From the NCBI RefSeq assembly GCF_021390545.1, contig NZ_JAJUWR010000027.1:1-64000 (forward strand): a stretch of DNA of 64,000 nt, read 5' to 3'. Shown in pieces: positions 52,106-59,881 of the stretch. Numbering within the stretch: position 1 is the stretch's first letter; every line of letters starts with the position of its first letter. The notes under the pieces are model-generated. The model was not told where the DNA came from and did no database searches. It worked only from the letters and a program-made list of their open reading frames with translations. The translations under genes and the position numbers were made by a program. Source of the stretch: Algoriphagus sp. AGSA1. Lineage in GTDB: Bacteria > Bacteroidota > Bacteroidia > Cytophagales > Cyclobacteriaceae.

Positions 52106-52147
52106 GTAAATGGTAAGTTTATCAGGTTGCGACAATTTACCATTTAC
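52106..52147. terminator. Hairpin between convergent genes
   Basis: GTAAATGGTAA (52106-52116) pairs perfectly with TTACCATTTAC (52137-52147). It sits between the GNAT gene and the KDPG aldolase gene. No long T-run, so its activity as a terminator is uncertain. Confidence 0.55.
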
Positions 52148-52159
52148 CCAAAGAAGTAC

Positions 52160-52816
52160 TTACAGGTTTTTAATCAGTTGAAGTGTGTCCGCTATTTTAC
52201 TCTCCAGCAGATCAAATTGCTGGTTTTTGATCCAGTCTTTTTGGAAAAGCTGCGATCCTATTCCCACACAATATACTCCTGCATCAAACCATTCTTTTAG
52301 GTTTTCTTGGGTTGGTTCTACGCCACCGGTGGGCATGATATGTAGCTCAGGATAGACGGACTTGGCTGCAGCCACAAATGCTGGGCCTACCACATTTCCA
52401 GGGAATGCTTTGACTAGGGTTGCGCCCAATTTTTTTGCCTGAAAAATCTCAGACATGGTCGCGCATCCCGGTATCCAGAATACTTCTTTGGAATTGCAAA
52501 ACACCGCCAGTTCAGGAATCAAAGCAGGTGAAACGATGAAATCCGCTCCTGATTCGATAAAAGCATCCGCATCCTTGGTCGTGAAAACGGTGCCAATGCC
52601 CATGACCATATCGGGATATTTTCCTGCGTAAGTATAAAGCTCTTTGAAAACCTCCAATGAGTTGACAGCCCGGTGGGTGAATTCAAACACCCGGATTCCT
52701 GCATTATACGAGGCGTCGAGTACGCCTTTTGCCACTTCTATATCTATATGATTGAACACAGGGATCATTCCTGTGTCGCTCATGGCCTGTAACATGTCAC
52801 TTTGTGAAAATCTCAT
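52160..52816 (-). CDS. eda: KDPG/KHG aldolase
   Basis: 218 residues. IRVFEFTHRAVNSLEVFKEL (catalytic Glu), GIGTVFTTKDADAFIESGAD, then the Schiff-base Lys in TLVKAFPGNVVGPAFV (about 133-148) and IMPTGGVEPTQENLKEWFDA. Cleaves 2-keto-3-deoxy-6-phosphogluconate to pyruvate and glyceraldehyde 3-phosphate. Downstream of the KDG kinase gene, with a leader element between, so the pair completes the uronate pathway from KDG. Confidence 0.94.
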   Translation of the reverse strand: MRFSQSDMLQAMSDTGMIPVFNHIDIEVAKGVLDASYNAGIRVFEFTHRAVNSLEVFKELYTYAGKYPDMVMGIGTVFTTKDADAFIESGADFIVSPALIPELAVFCNSKEVFWIPGCATMSEIFQAKKLGATLVKAFPGNVVGPAFVAAAKSVYPELHIMPTGGVEPTQENLKEWFDAGVYCVGIGSQLFQKDWIKNQQFDLLESKIADTLQLIKNL

Positions 52817-52934
52817 GTGTTTATGTTTGATTTTTTATGGTCACACCTGCTTGCCGGCAGGTGGAATCTTTCACGTTTAAAATCATCACTATCCTGTGTG
52901 TGTTATAATGATGATTTTAATCGTGTCGATTCAT
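52817..52934 (-). repeat. ATG-flanked inverted-repeat leader element, copy 6
   Basis: Reading leftwards: ATGAATCGACACGATTAAAA then TCATCA, a loop, TGATGATTTTAAACGTG (16 of 17 paired with CACGATTAAAATCATCA), GATTCCACC, an inserted hairpin ACCTGC...GCAGGT, then GTGACCATAAAAAATCAAAC and ATAAACAC ending at the aldolase ATG. It is the longest stem in the family. Confidence 0.75.
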
Positions 52935-52942
52935 ATTTGTTT

Positions 52943-53938
52943 TTAGCGTAAGAGCTTACCTACATTTTTTCCTTCCACCAGCTGATTCACTTCCTCCAGG
53001 GAGACGAAGTTTGCATCTCCGGGAATGGAGTGTTTCAACACAGAGGCTGCAACTGCAAAGTCCAGAGCGTTCTGATCATCTGCAGTAAGCAGTCCATAGA
53101 TCAATCCGGCCATATAGGCGTCCCCACCGCCTATTCTATCGACTATATGGGTCATCTCATAGGTTTTGGATTCGAGCAGGGATTCCCCGTTCCATAGTAT
53201 CCCGTTCAGGTTGTTTTCTGAGGCACTGATAGAATCCCGATGTGTAGTCGATACATAGCTCAAATTAGGACACATCGTTTTTGCTTTTTCACAGGCCTGC
53301 AGGTAGTCAGTTTCTTGGATCCCCATGCAGTTTTCAAAGTCCGTCAGTCCGGCAATGATCAGGTGTGAAGGGGCTATCAGTTCTGGCATGATGTCCAATG
53401 GGCCTTTTCCGTATTGCCAGAGATTTCTTCTGTAATTGATGTCCGCACTGATTTTTACTCCTAGCTTGGAAGCCGCTGTGACTGCTGCCTTACAGAGGTC
53501 GGCCGCGGATTGTGAAATTGCCGGGGTAATTCCTGTCCAGTGAAACCAGTCCGCACCATCAAATATCTTTTCCCAATCAAAATCCTGGACGTTCACTTGG
53601 GCAAACGCGGAATCAAAACGGTCGTAGATGATTTTAGAAGAACGCTGCATTGCGCCATTTTCCACAAAATAAACGCCCATTCTTCCTTCATTATAACGGA
53701 TGAAGGACGTGTCCACCCCTGCAAATCTCAGCCTGTTTACCGCGGCTTTTCCGATTTCATGCCCGGGAAATGCTGTGACATGTGCTGCGGATAGCCCCCA
53801 GTGCGCCAATGAGATGGCCACATTGGCTTCAGCACCGCCATAATTGACCTCGTAGGATTGTGTGTTTATAAAGCGTTCGTGTCCCGGAGTAGAAAGGCGG
53901 AGCATGATTTCGCCAAGGGTGATTATTCTTTTAGTCAT
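52943..53938 (-). CDS. kdgK: 2-keto-3-deoxygluconate kinase
   Basis: 331 residues, PfkB/ribokinase fold. ITLGEIMLRLSTPGHERFIN (about 5-24), NYGGAEANVAISLAHWGLSA (about 32-51), and the C-terminal HIVDRIGGGDAYMAGLIYGL (catalytic Asp in GGGDAY, about 261-280). Phosphorylates KDG to KDPG for the aldolase downstream. The specific substrate is inferred from the neighbour. Confidence 0.9.
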   Translation of the reverse strand: MTKRIITLGEIMLRLSTPGHERFINTQSYEVNYGGAEANVAISLAHWGLSAAHVTAFPGHEIGKAAVNRLRFAGVDTSFIRYNEGRMGVYFVENGAMQRSSKIIYDRFDSAFAQVNVQDFDWEKIFDGADWFHWTGITPAISQSAADLCKAAVTAASKLGVKISADINYRRNLWQYGKGPLDIMPELIAPSHLIIAGLTDFENCMGIQETDYLQACEKAKTMCPNLSYVSTTHRDSISASENNLNGILWNGESLLESKTYEMTHIVDRIGGGDAYMAGLIYGLLTADDQNALDFAVAASVLKHSIPGDANFVSLEEVNQLVEGKNVGKLLR

Positions 53939-54150
53939 TTTAGGCAGGGGTATAATTTTGGATTTATCAAAAAATTAAATTTCTGTTCGTGTTTATGATG
54001 AGACAATAATAAACGCCATTTATTGCTTTACCAATAATTACCGCCCAATTCTTTGCCAAAAACGGAATAAATCCCTTGGGAATTTACGGGAAGTTTAAGT
54101 GTCGCTTTTGATTTCTTTGAGTTATACAGTGGGCCTTCAGAATATTTTTC

Positions 54151-54158
54151 TAATTTTG
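54151..54158 (+). promoter_or_regulatory. Candidate -7 box for carB
   Basis: TAATTTTG matches the Bacteroidota TAnnTTTG -7 consensus, 48 bases before the carB ATG. A clear -33 TTTG partner is not seen at the usual spacing, so this is tentative. Confidence 0.4.
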
Positions 54159-54205
54159 CCCCAATTTGGACTTAAGTAAAACTTTCTCTTCAATCTCCCT
54201 CTCTA

Positions 54206-57025
54206 ATGCCTAAAGATAGCAGTATAAAGCACGTTCTCATCATTGGTTCAGGTCCCATCGTTATAGGTCAAGCTTGCGAATTTGATTACGCAGGCTCACA
54301 GGCAGCCAGGTCTCTTCGCGAAGAAGGAATCACTGTCACGCTGATCAATTCGAACCCGGCGACTATCATGACTGATCCTGTCACGGCCGACAATGTCTAT
54401 TTGCTTCCTTTGGAAAAGAAATCCATCGTACAAATTCTCAAAGACCATCCTGATATCGATGCTGTTCTTCCTACTATGGGTGGACAGACAGCCTTGAATC
54501 TTGCCATTGACTGCGAAAAAGGCGGTGTTTGGGATAAATATGGCGTGAGGATGATCGGTGTGGATATCGATGCGATCGATACCGCTGAAAACCGTGAAAA
54601 GTTTAAAGCACTGATGGAAAAAATCGACGTAGGGGTTTGTAAAGGCGCTACCGCTACCTCTTTCCTGCAAGGTAAGGAAATTGCCCAGGAAATAGGCTTT
54701 CCCTTGATAATCAGGGCTTCTTATACGCTTGGCGGCGCAGGAGGGGCATTTGTGGAAACTGCTGATGATTTTGAGAAAGCGCTTTCCGCAGGTCTTCAGG
54801 CTTCCCCGGTCCATGAAGTGTTGATCGAGCAAAGCATCCTCGGCTGGAAAGAATACGAGCTAGAGGTGATGCGCGACAATATCGGTAATATGATCGTAAT
54901 CTGTTCCATAGAGAACTTCGATCCTATGGGGGTGCATACCGGTGATTCTATCACCGTGGCACCGGCGATGACCTTGCCTGACACCACATATCAGCGCATG
55001 AGGAATTATGCCATCACGATGATGAACAGTATCGGGAATTTTGCAGGAGGCTGTAATGTACAGTTCTCGGTAAGCCCTGACAATTCTGAAATCATAGGCA
55101 TCGAGATCAACCCACGCGTTTCCCGCTCTTCAGCTTTGGCATCTAAAGCCACCGGTTATCCAATTGCTAAAGTTGCTGCCAAATTGGCGATAGGTTACAA
55201 TCTGGATGAACTGAAAAACTCGATTACAGGGACAACTTCAGCATTTTTTGAGCCTTCCATAGATTATGTTATTGTAAAAGTGCCCCGCTGGAATTTTGAT
55301 AAGTTCAAGGGGGCGGACAGAAGACTGGGCTTGTCCATGAAATCTGTGGGAGAGGTGATGGGAATCGGCAGAAACTTCCAGGAAGCCCTTCAGAAGGCTT
55401 GCCAGTCCCTTGAAATCAAAAGAAACGGTCTTGGTGCAGATGGCAAAGAACTCCGCAATCAAGATGAGATTTTATACAGCCTTGCAAATCCTAGCTGGAA
55501 CAGGCTTTTCCATGTTTATGATGCCTTCAAACTAGGGATTTCCTTTCGGACGATTCAGGATTTGACCAAAATCGACAAGTGGTTCTTAAAGCAAATTGAA
55601 GAATTGATCCATCTGGAAAAGGAAATCGCTAAGTATAAACTTGATACCATCCCTCAGGAGCTGATGGATCTGGCTAAGCGTAAAGGCTATGCAGACCGTC
55701 AGATTGCGCATTTGCTGGATTGCCTGGAAAGCGAGGTTTTTGATAAGCGATACCAGGAGATGGGCATCAAACGGGTATATAAATTGGTCGATACCTGTGC
55801 TGCGGAATTTGAGGCAAAAACCCCTTATTACTATTCTTCCTTTGGAACGGAAAATGAGTCGGTAAAATCAGACCGTAAAAAGGTGGTGGTGCTTGGCTCT
55901 GGCCCGAACCGTGTAGGTCAGGGGATTGAGTTTGATTATTCCTGTGTACATGGGGTGTTGGCAGCCAAAGAATGCGGCTACGAGACCATCATGATCAACT
56001 GTAACCCTGAGACGGTCTCTACGGATTTTGATATAGCCGATAAGTTGTACTTCGAGCCTGTGTTCTGGGAGCATATCTACGAAATCATCCTTCACGAGCA
56101 GCCTGAGGGTGTGATCGTGCAGCTAGGTGGTCAAACTGCGCTTAAGCTTGCCGAGAAGCTGGAAAAGTATGGCATCAAAATCATCGGAACCAGCTTTGAA
56201 GCTCTTGATCTGGCAGAAGACAGGGGGAGATTCTCGTCTCTTTTGAAGGATTTAGATGTTCCTTATCCTGAATTTGGAACAGTCCACAATACGGACGAAG
56301 CACTAGAGCTCTGCAAAACAATCGGCTTCCCGCTTTTGGTACGTCCTAGCTACGTGCTGGGTGGACAAGGGATGAAGATCGTGATCAATGAGAAGGAACT
56401 GGAGCAGCATGTTGTGGATGTGCTGAGAGATATTCCGAACAATGAGATATTGCTGGATCACTTCCTGGAAGGGGCTATAGAGGCCGAGGCTGATGCGATC
56501 TGTGACGGCGAGAATGTCTATATTATCGGAATCATGCAGCACATCGAGCCTGCCGGGATTCACTCAGGTGATTCTTATGCGGTGCTTCCTCCATACAACT
56601 TGGGGGATTTGGTGATCCGCCAGATCGAAACTTACACAGAGAAAATCGCCCTTGCACTGAGAACTGTTGGGTTGATCAATATTCAGTTTGCCATCAAAAA
56701 CGACAAGGTTTACATCATCGAGGCAAATCCGCGAGCTTCCCGTACCGTGCCTTTTATTTGCAAGGCTTATAGAGAACCTTATGTGAATTACGCCGTAAAG
56801 GTGATGTTGGGAGAGAAAAAAGTAACTGATTTTGAATTCAACCCTTACAAAAAGGGTTATGCTATCAAGGAACCGGTTTTCTCTTTCCATAAATTCCCGA
56901 AAGTAAATAAAGAACTGGGGCCAGAAATGAAATCCACCGGTGAGGCGATTTACTTTATCGAAGATCTGATGGATGATTATTTCTTGAAAATCTATGCGGA
57001 GAGAAATCTGTATCTCAGTAGATAA
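54206..57025 (+). CDS. carB: Carbamoyl-phosphate synthase large subunit (lacking MGS domain)
   Basis: 939 residues. Two ATP-grasp halves: HVLIIGSGPIVIGQACEFDY (about 9-28) with IIRASYTLGGAGGAFVETAD, and KVVVLGSGPNRVGQGIEFDY (about 558) with LLVRPSYVLGGQGMKIVINE. Makes carbamoyl phosphate for pyrimidines and arginine from bicarbonate, ammonia and two ATP. Typical CarB is about 1070 residues; here the protein stops after the second grasp domain (YFLKIYAERNLYLSR), so the C-terminal MGS-like allosteric domain (UMP/ornithine control) is absent. This shorter form occurs in Bacteroidota. The glutaminase subunit is not in the window. Confidence 0.96.
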   Translation: MPKDSSIKHVLIIGSGPIVIGQACEFDYAGSQAARSLREEGITVTLINSNPATIMTDPVTADNVYLLPLEKKSIVQILKDHPDIDAVLPTMGGQTALNLAIDCEKGGVWDKYGVRMIGVDIDAIDTAENREKFKALMEKIDVGVCKGATATSFLQGKEIAQEIGFPLIIRASYTLGGAGGAFVETADDFEKALSAGLQASPVHEVLIEQSILGWKEYELEVMRDNIGNMIVICSIENFDPMGVHTGDSITVAPAMTLPDTTYQRMRNYAITMMNSIGNFAGGCNVQFSVSPDNSEIIGIEINPRVSRSSALASKATGYPIAKVAAKLAIGYNLDELKNSITGTTSAFFEPSIDYVIVKVPRWNFDKFKGADRRLGLSMKSVGEVMGIGRNFQEALQKACQSLEIKRNGLGADGKELRNQDEILYSLANPSWNRLFHVYDAFKLGISFRTIQDLTKIDKWFLKQIEELIHLEKEIAKYKLDTIPQELMDLAKRKGYADRQIAHLLDCLESEVFDKRYQEMGIKRVYKLVDTCAAEFEAKTPYYYSSFGTENESVKSDRKKVVVLGSGPNRVGQGIEFDYSCVHGVLAAKECGYETIMINCNPETVSTDFDIADKLYFEPVFWEHIYEIILHEQPEGVIVQLGGQTALKLAEKLEKYGIKIIGTSFEALDLAEDRGRFSSLLKDLDVPYPEFGTVHNTDEALELCKTIGFPLLVRPSYVLGGQGMKIVINEKELEQHVVDVLRDIPNNEILLDHFLEGAIEAEADAICDGENVYIIGIMQHIEPAGIHSGDSYAVLPPYNLGDLVIRQIETYTEKIALALRTVGLINIQFAIKNDKVYIIEANPRASRTVPFICKAYREPYVNYAVKVMLGEKKVTDFEFNPYKKGYAIKEPVFSFHKFPKVNKELGPEMKSTGEAIYFIEDLMDDYFLKIYAERNLYLSR

Positions 57026-57048
57026 GAACTATAAAACATTTTAGTATT

Positions 57049-57306
57049 GTGTGGAAATTTCTTGTAATAGTACTTGGGGTCGGCTGGTTGTTAGGCCAGC
57101 TGATCCGGTATTTTCTTAGAAGTAAGTTGGCCAAATTTGCCCAACATGTAAACGAGGTGGCCAGAGAAGAGCAACGCGCCCAGCGACATGCTTCTGCCCC
57201 CAAGGATGAGGTGGTGGTGGATTTTGTGCCACAACGCCAAAAAGAGAAAATCAACAAGGATATCAAAGGCGGTGAATACGTCGATTATGAAGAAGTGAAG
57301 GAGTGA
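57049..57306 (+). CDS. DUF4834-type small membrane protein
   Basis: 85 residues from a GTG start. One membrane helix (FLVIVLGVGWLLGQLIRYFL), then a charged tail (DEVVVDFVPQRQKEKINKDI, GGEYVDYEEVKE). Matches the pattern of a small conserved Bacteroidota protein often listed as DUF4834. Function unknown. Follows carB by 23 bases and may be co-transcribed. Confidence 0.8.
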   Translation: MWKFLVIVLGVGWLLGQLIRYFLRSKLAKFAQHVNEVAREEQRAQRHASAPKDEVVVDFVPQRQKEKINKDIKGGEYVDYEEVKE

Positions 57307-57327
57307 TCCTTCGCTTTTTTCTTTTTA

Positions 57328-57474
57328 ACCACAAAGTGCACAAAGGCTTCGCAAAGTTCGCAGTTTTAAATTTTTGCCCTGCTTTTCCAGAAGCTGAAGT
57401 TTTATGTTTATCCAGCTGGATGTTAATCCAAGGGCTATTCGGGATTTGTAATCCCGAATCTATCGATCAGTTTT
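57328..57474. repeat. Dispersed word repeat and hairpin
   Basis: CCACAAAGTGCACAAAGGCT and TCGCAAAGTTCGCAG (57331-57362), a degenerate repeat. Then a perfect hairpin TTCGGGATT-TGT-AATCCCGAA (57438-57458), the same type as 9260-9280. Confidence 0.6.
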
Positions 57475-58668
57475 TTATTTTGGTTTAGCCAACCTACACC
57501 AAAAAACCTTGAATCCACTTTGGGTTTTTGTGCCGATCAAAAAGTCTTCTCCACCGTCTTTTACCCCCAGTTTTTTCTTCAGAAGCTCAGAGCCTGTGGC
57601 GTAATTTCGGGTAATTACATTCACTTTTCCTGAGGGAAATAGCTTTTTGATTTCGGGTTTCTTCGGCTGTACCTCTTGGATTACTTTGAAGACCCGAGCA
57701 GGGATATCAGTTTGCACTTCAGCGCAAGTGTATAAATGGCTATTGGGATCGAGTTTCTTTAGGCCAAATCTTTCCCCAAAAATTTTGAACGCTCCGGCTT
57801 TCAAAATTCCTGAAAATGGCTCAATTAAATAATTGGCTACCTCTGCAAATGTTGAATTGATCCCGGTTTCTTCGCCTGGCTCAAATGAAAAGCTACTTTC
57901 CCTGTCACCCAGATCAATCGCTTCTATTTTCAAATGCGGTTCAGAAATACTTTTGTCCAAGTGCAAAAGCAGTTCTTTCACTTCGTTTTTCACGGATAGT
58001 ACCTGTATTTTCTGGATATCCACGAGCTCTGAAATTGCCTGTGATATGTCGAGCATCGGAGATGCTTTCAGCAAAATCGAATCAGCCTTGCTTTTCATCA
58101 TTTCCCATGCACTTACTACATCTGGCTCACAGTCCTGAAGCTTGTATAGCTTCTGATTGTCTTTCCCTCTTCGTGCAGGATCTGCATAGATTAAGCCAAA
58201 ATGCTGGTCTGTTTGAGCCAAAAAATCTAATCCATCGCCTTTTACGATCTCGAATTTTCCAGCTTCCAGCACTTCTAAATTGTAGGCTGCTATAGCTGCC
58301 AATTCCTCTTGCCGCTCACAATAAACAGCTTTTTCGAATCGCTTTCCTAAATGATAGCAGTCAACACCAAAGCCACCAGTGAGATCAATCATAAGCTTGC
58401 CAGTTCTTTCCCTGGCCTTGAAATCTGCTGTCAGCTCCGATGAGCTTTGCTCCAAGGAGATCGATGCCGGGAAAATCAACTTGGGATTGGAAGACCAAGA
58501 GGGTAGCTTTTTTGCTGCTTTTTGTCTTGCAGAGATCTGTTGCACGGCTGCTTTTAGGTCAAAATCAGTTTTGCCCTGATGCCTAAAAAGCAAAAGTGCA
58601 GGATCTTCCCTAAGATGATCCTGCACAAACTGTTGGAAATCGGCCCGATGATATTGGGTCAGATCCAT
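57475..58668 (-). CDS. SAM-dependent methyltransferase with THUMP-like C-terminus
   Basis: 397 residues. SAM site LMIDLTGGFGVDCYHLGKRF (about 112-131), catalytic loop LIYADPARRGKDNQKLYKLQ (DPAR, about 179), and a C-terminal THUMP-like domain (RNYATGSELLKKKLGVKDGG). Similar to the PG_1098-type family, probably acting on rRNA or tRNA. The start overlaps the asd stop by one base (TAATG), so the two genes are coupled. Confidence 0.85.
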   Translation of the reverse strand: MDLTQYHRADFQQFVQDHLREDPALLLFRHQGKTDFDLKAAVQQISARQKAAKKLPSWSSNPKLIFPASISLEQSSSELTADFKARERTGKLMIDLTGGFGVDCYHLGKRFEKAVYCERQEELAAIAAYNLEVLEAGKFEIVKGDGLDFLAQTDQHFGLIYADPARRGKDNQKLYKLQDCEPDVVSAWEMMKSKADSILLKASPMLDISQAISELVDIQKIQVLSVKNEVKELLLHLDKSISEPHLKIEAIDLGDRESSFSFEPGEETGINSTFAEVANYLIEPFSGILKAGAFKIFGERFGLKKLDPNSHLYTCAEVQTDIPARVFKVIQEVQPKKPEIKKLFPSGKVNVITRNYATGSELLKKKLGVKDGGEDFLIGTKTQSGFKVFWCRLAKPK

Positions 58669-59657
58669 TAAACCAAACCGTTGGCGAGCGCGTATTCAGC
58701 GATTTGCACGGCGTTGGTCGCGGCACCTTTTCTAAGGTTGTCAGCCACAATCCACATATTCAGCGTATTTGCCTGAGACTCATCTCTTCGCAAGCGACCT
58801 ACAAATACCTCGTCTTTTTTATGTGCAGTGATCGGCATAGGATAAACAAAATTGGCCGGGTCATCCTGGACAATCACGCCAGGTGCCGCAGCTAACAGTT
58901 CACGGACCTCCGCCAGATCAAAGTCCTCTTTGAACTCCACATTTACCGCCTCTGAGTGACCGCCCATAGTTGGGATCCGCACTGTAGTGGCAGTTACCTG
59001 AATCGTATCGTCACTGAAGATTTTCTTGGTCTCCTTGATCATCTTCATTTCCTCTTTTGTATAGCCATTATCCTGGAACACATCTATATGAGGAAGTACG
59101 TTCATGTCGATTTTGTGCGGATAGACCATTTCTGGGGTTTCCCCTGCACGCTCTGCCATCATCTGATCCACTGCCGCTTTGCCAGTACCCGTCACAGACT
59201 GGTAGGTGGACACCACGATTCTTTTGATGCCGTAGCGCTCGCGCAAAGGCTCCAGAGCCAACACCATTTGTATAGTAGAACAGTTCGGATTTGCGATGAT
59301 CTTATCTTCTTTGGTCAGTTCTTTTGCATTGATTTCCGGGACGATCAGTTTTTTGGTCGGATCCATTCTCCACGCGGAAGAATTATCGATGACAATAGTG
59401 CCTGCCTCGGCGAATTTTGGAGCCCACTCGATGGAAGTACTGCCGCCTGCTGAAAATATGGCTACCTCCGGTTTTAATGAGACAGCTTCTGCAAGTCCGA
59501 TAACAGTGTAGGGTTTGCCCTTGTACTCGATCTGTTTACCTACAGATCGCTCGCTGGCGACCAATAGAAGTTCGTCAAAAGGGAAGTTGTGCTCAGAGAG
59601 CACCTCTAGGATTTCTGAGCCTACCAAGCCGGTAGCTCCTACCACTGCTAATTTCAT
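58668..59657 (-). CDS. asd: Aspartate-semialdehyde dehydrogenase
   Basis: 329 residues. LAVVGATGLVGSEILEVLSE (about 3-22), nucleophile Cys in IIANPNCSTIQMVLALEPLR (about 128), VVSTYQSVTGTGKAAVDQMM, and catalytic His in TVRIPTMGGHSEAVNVEFKE (about 245). Reduces aspartyl phosphate to the semialdehyde, the branch point to lysine, methionine and threonine. Preceded by a short leader element. Confidence 0.96.
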   Translation of the reverse strand: MKLAVVGATGLVGSEILEVLSEHNFPFDELLLVASERSVGKQIEYKGKPYTVIGLAEAVSLKPEVAIFSAGGSTSIEWAPKFAEAGTIVIDNSSAWRMDPTKKLIVPEINAKELTKEDKIIANPNCSTIQMVLALEPLRERYGIKRIVVSTYQSVTGTGKAAVDQMMAERAGETPEMVYPHKIDMNVLPHIDVFQDNGYTKEEMKMIKETKKIFSDDTIQVTATTVRIPTMGGHSEAVNVEFKEDFDLAEVRELLAAAPGVIVQDDPANFVYPMPITAHKKDEVFVGRLRRDESQANTLNMWIVADNLRKGAATNAVQIAEYALANGLV

Positions 59658-59709
59658 CAGTTTGGGATTTGATTTTCAAAGGTCTGATGGAATCTCACTC
59701 GATTTCATC
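59658..59709 (-). repeat. ATG-flanked inverted-repeat leader element, copy 7 (minimal)
   Basis: Reading leftwards: ATGAAATCGAGTGAGATTCC then ATCAGACCTTTGAAAATCAA and ATCCCAAACTG, ending at the asd ATG. It has the outer arms (ATGAAATC and GATTCCAT) but almost no loop, so it is the shortest version and a near palindrome. Confidence 0.7.
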
Positions 59710-59881
59710 AGGTTTTAAGTAGTTGTTGAAAATTTTGAAGCACAAAAGTAAGGGCTATCTGTTCATTTTTAGACCTGTCAGGGAAATATTTTACTCTAAA
59801 TCACATAAAAATCAACAGAAAGAATAGTTTGACATCATTTTGATAATTATATTTAGAATAGACTTTTTATCTGACTGGCGG

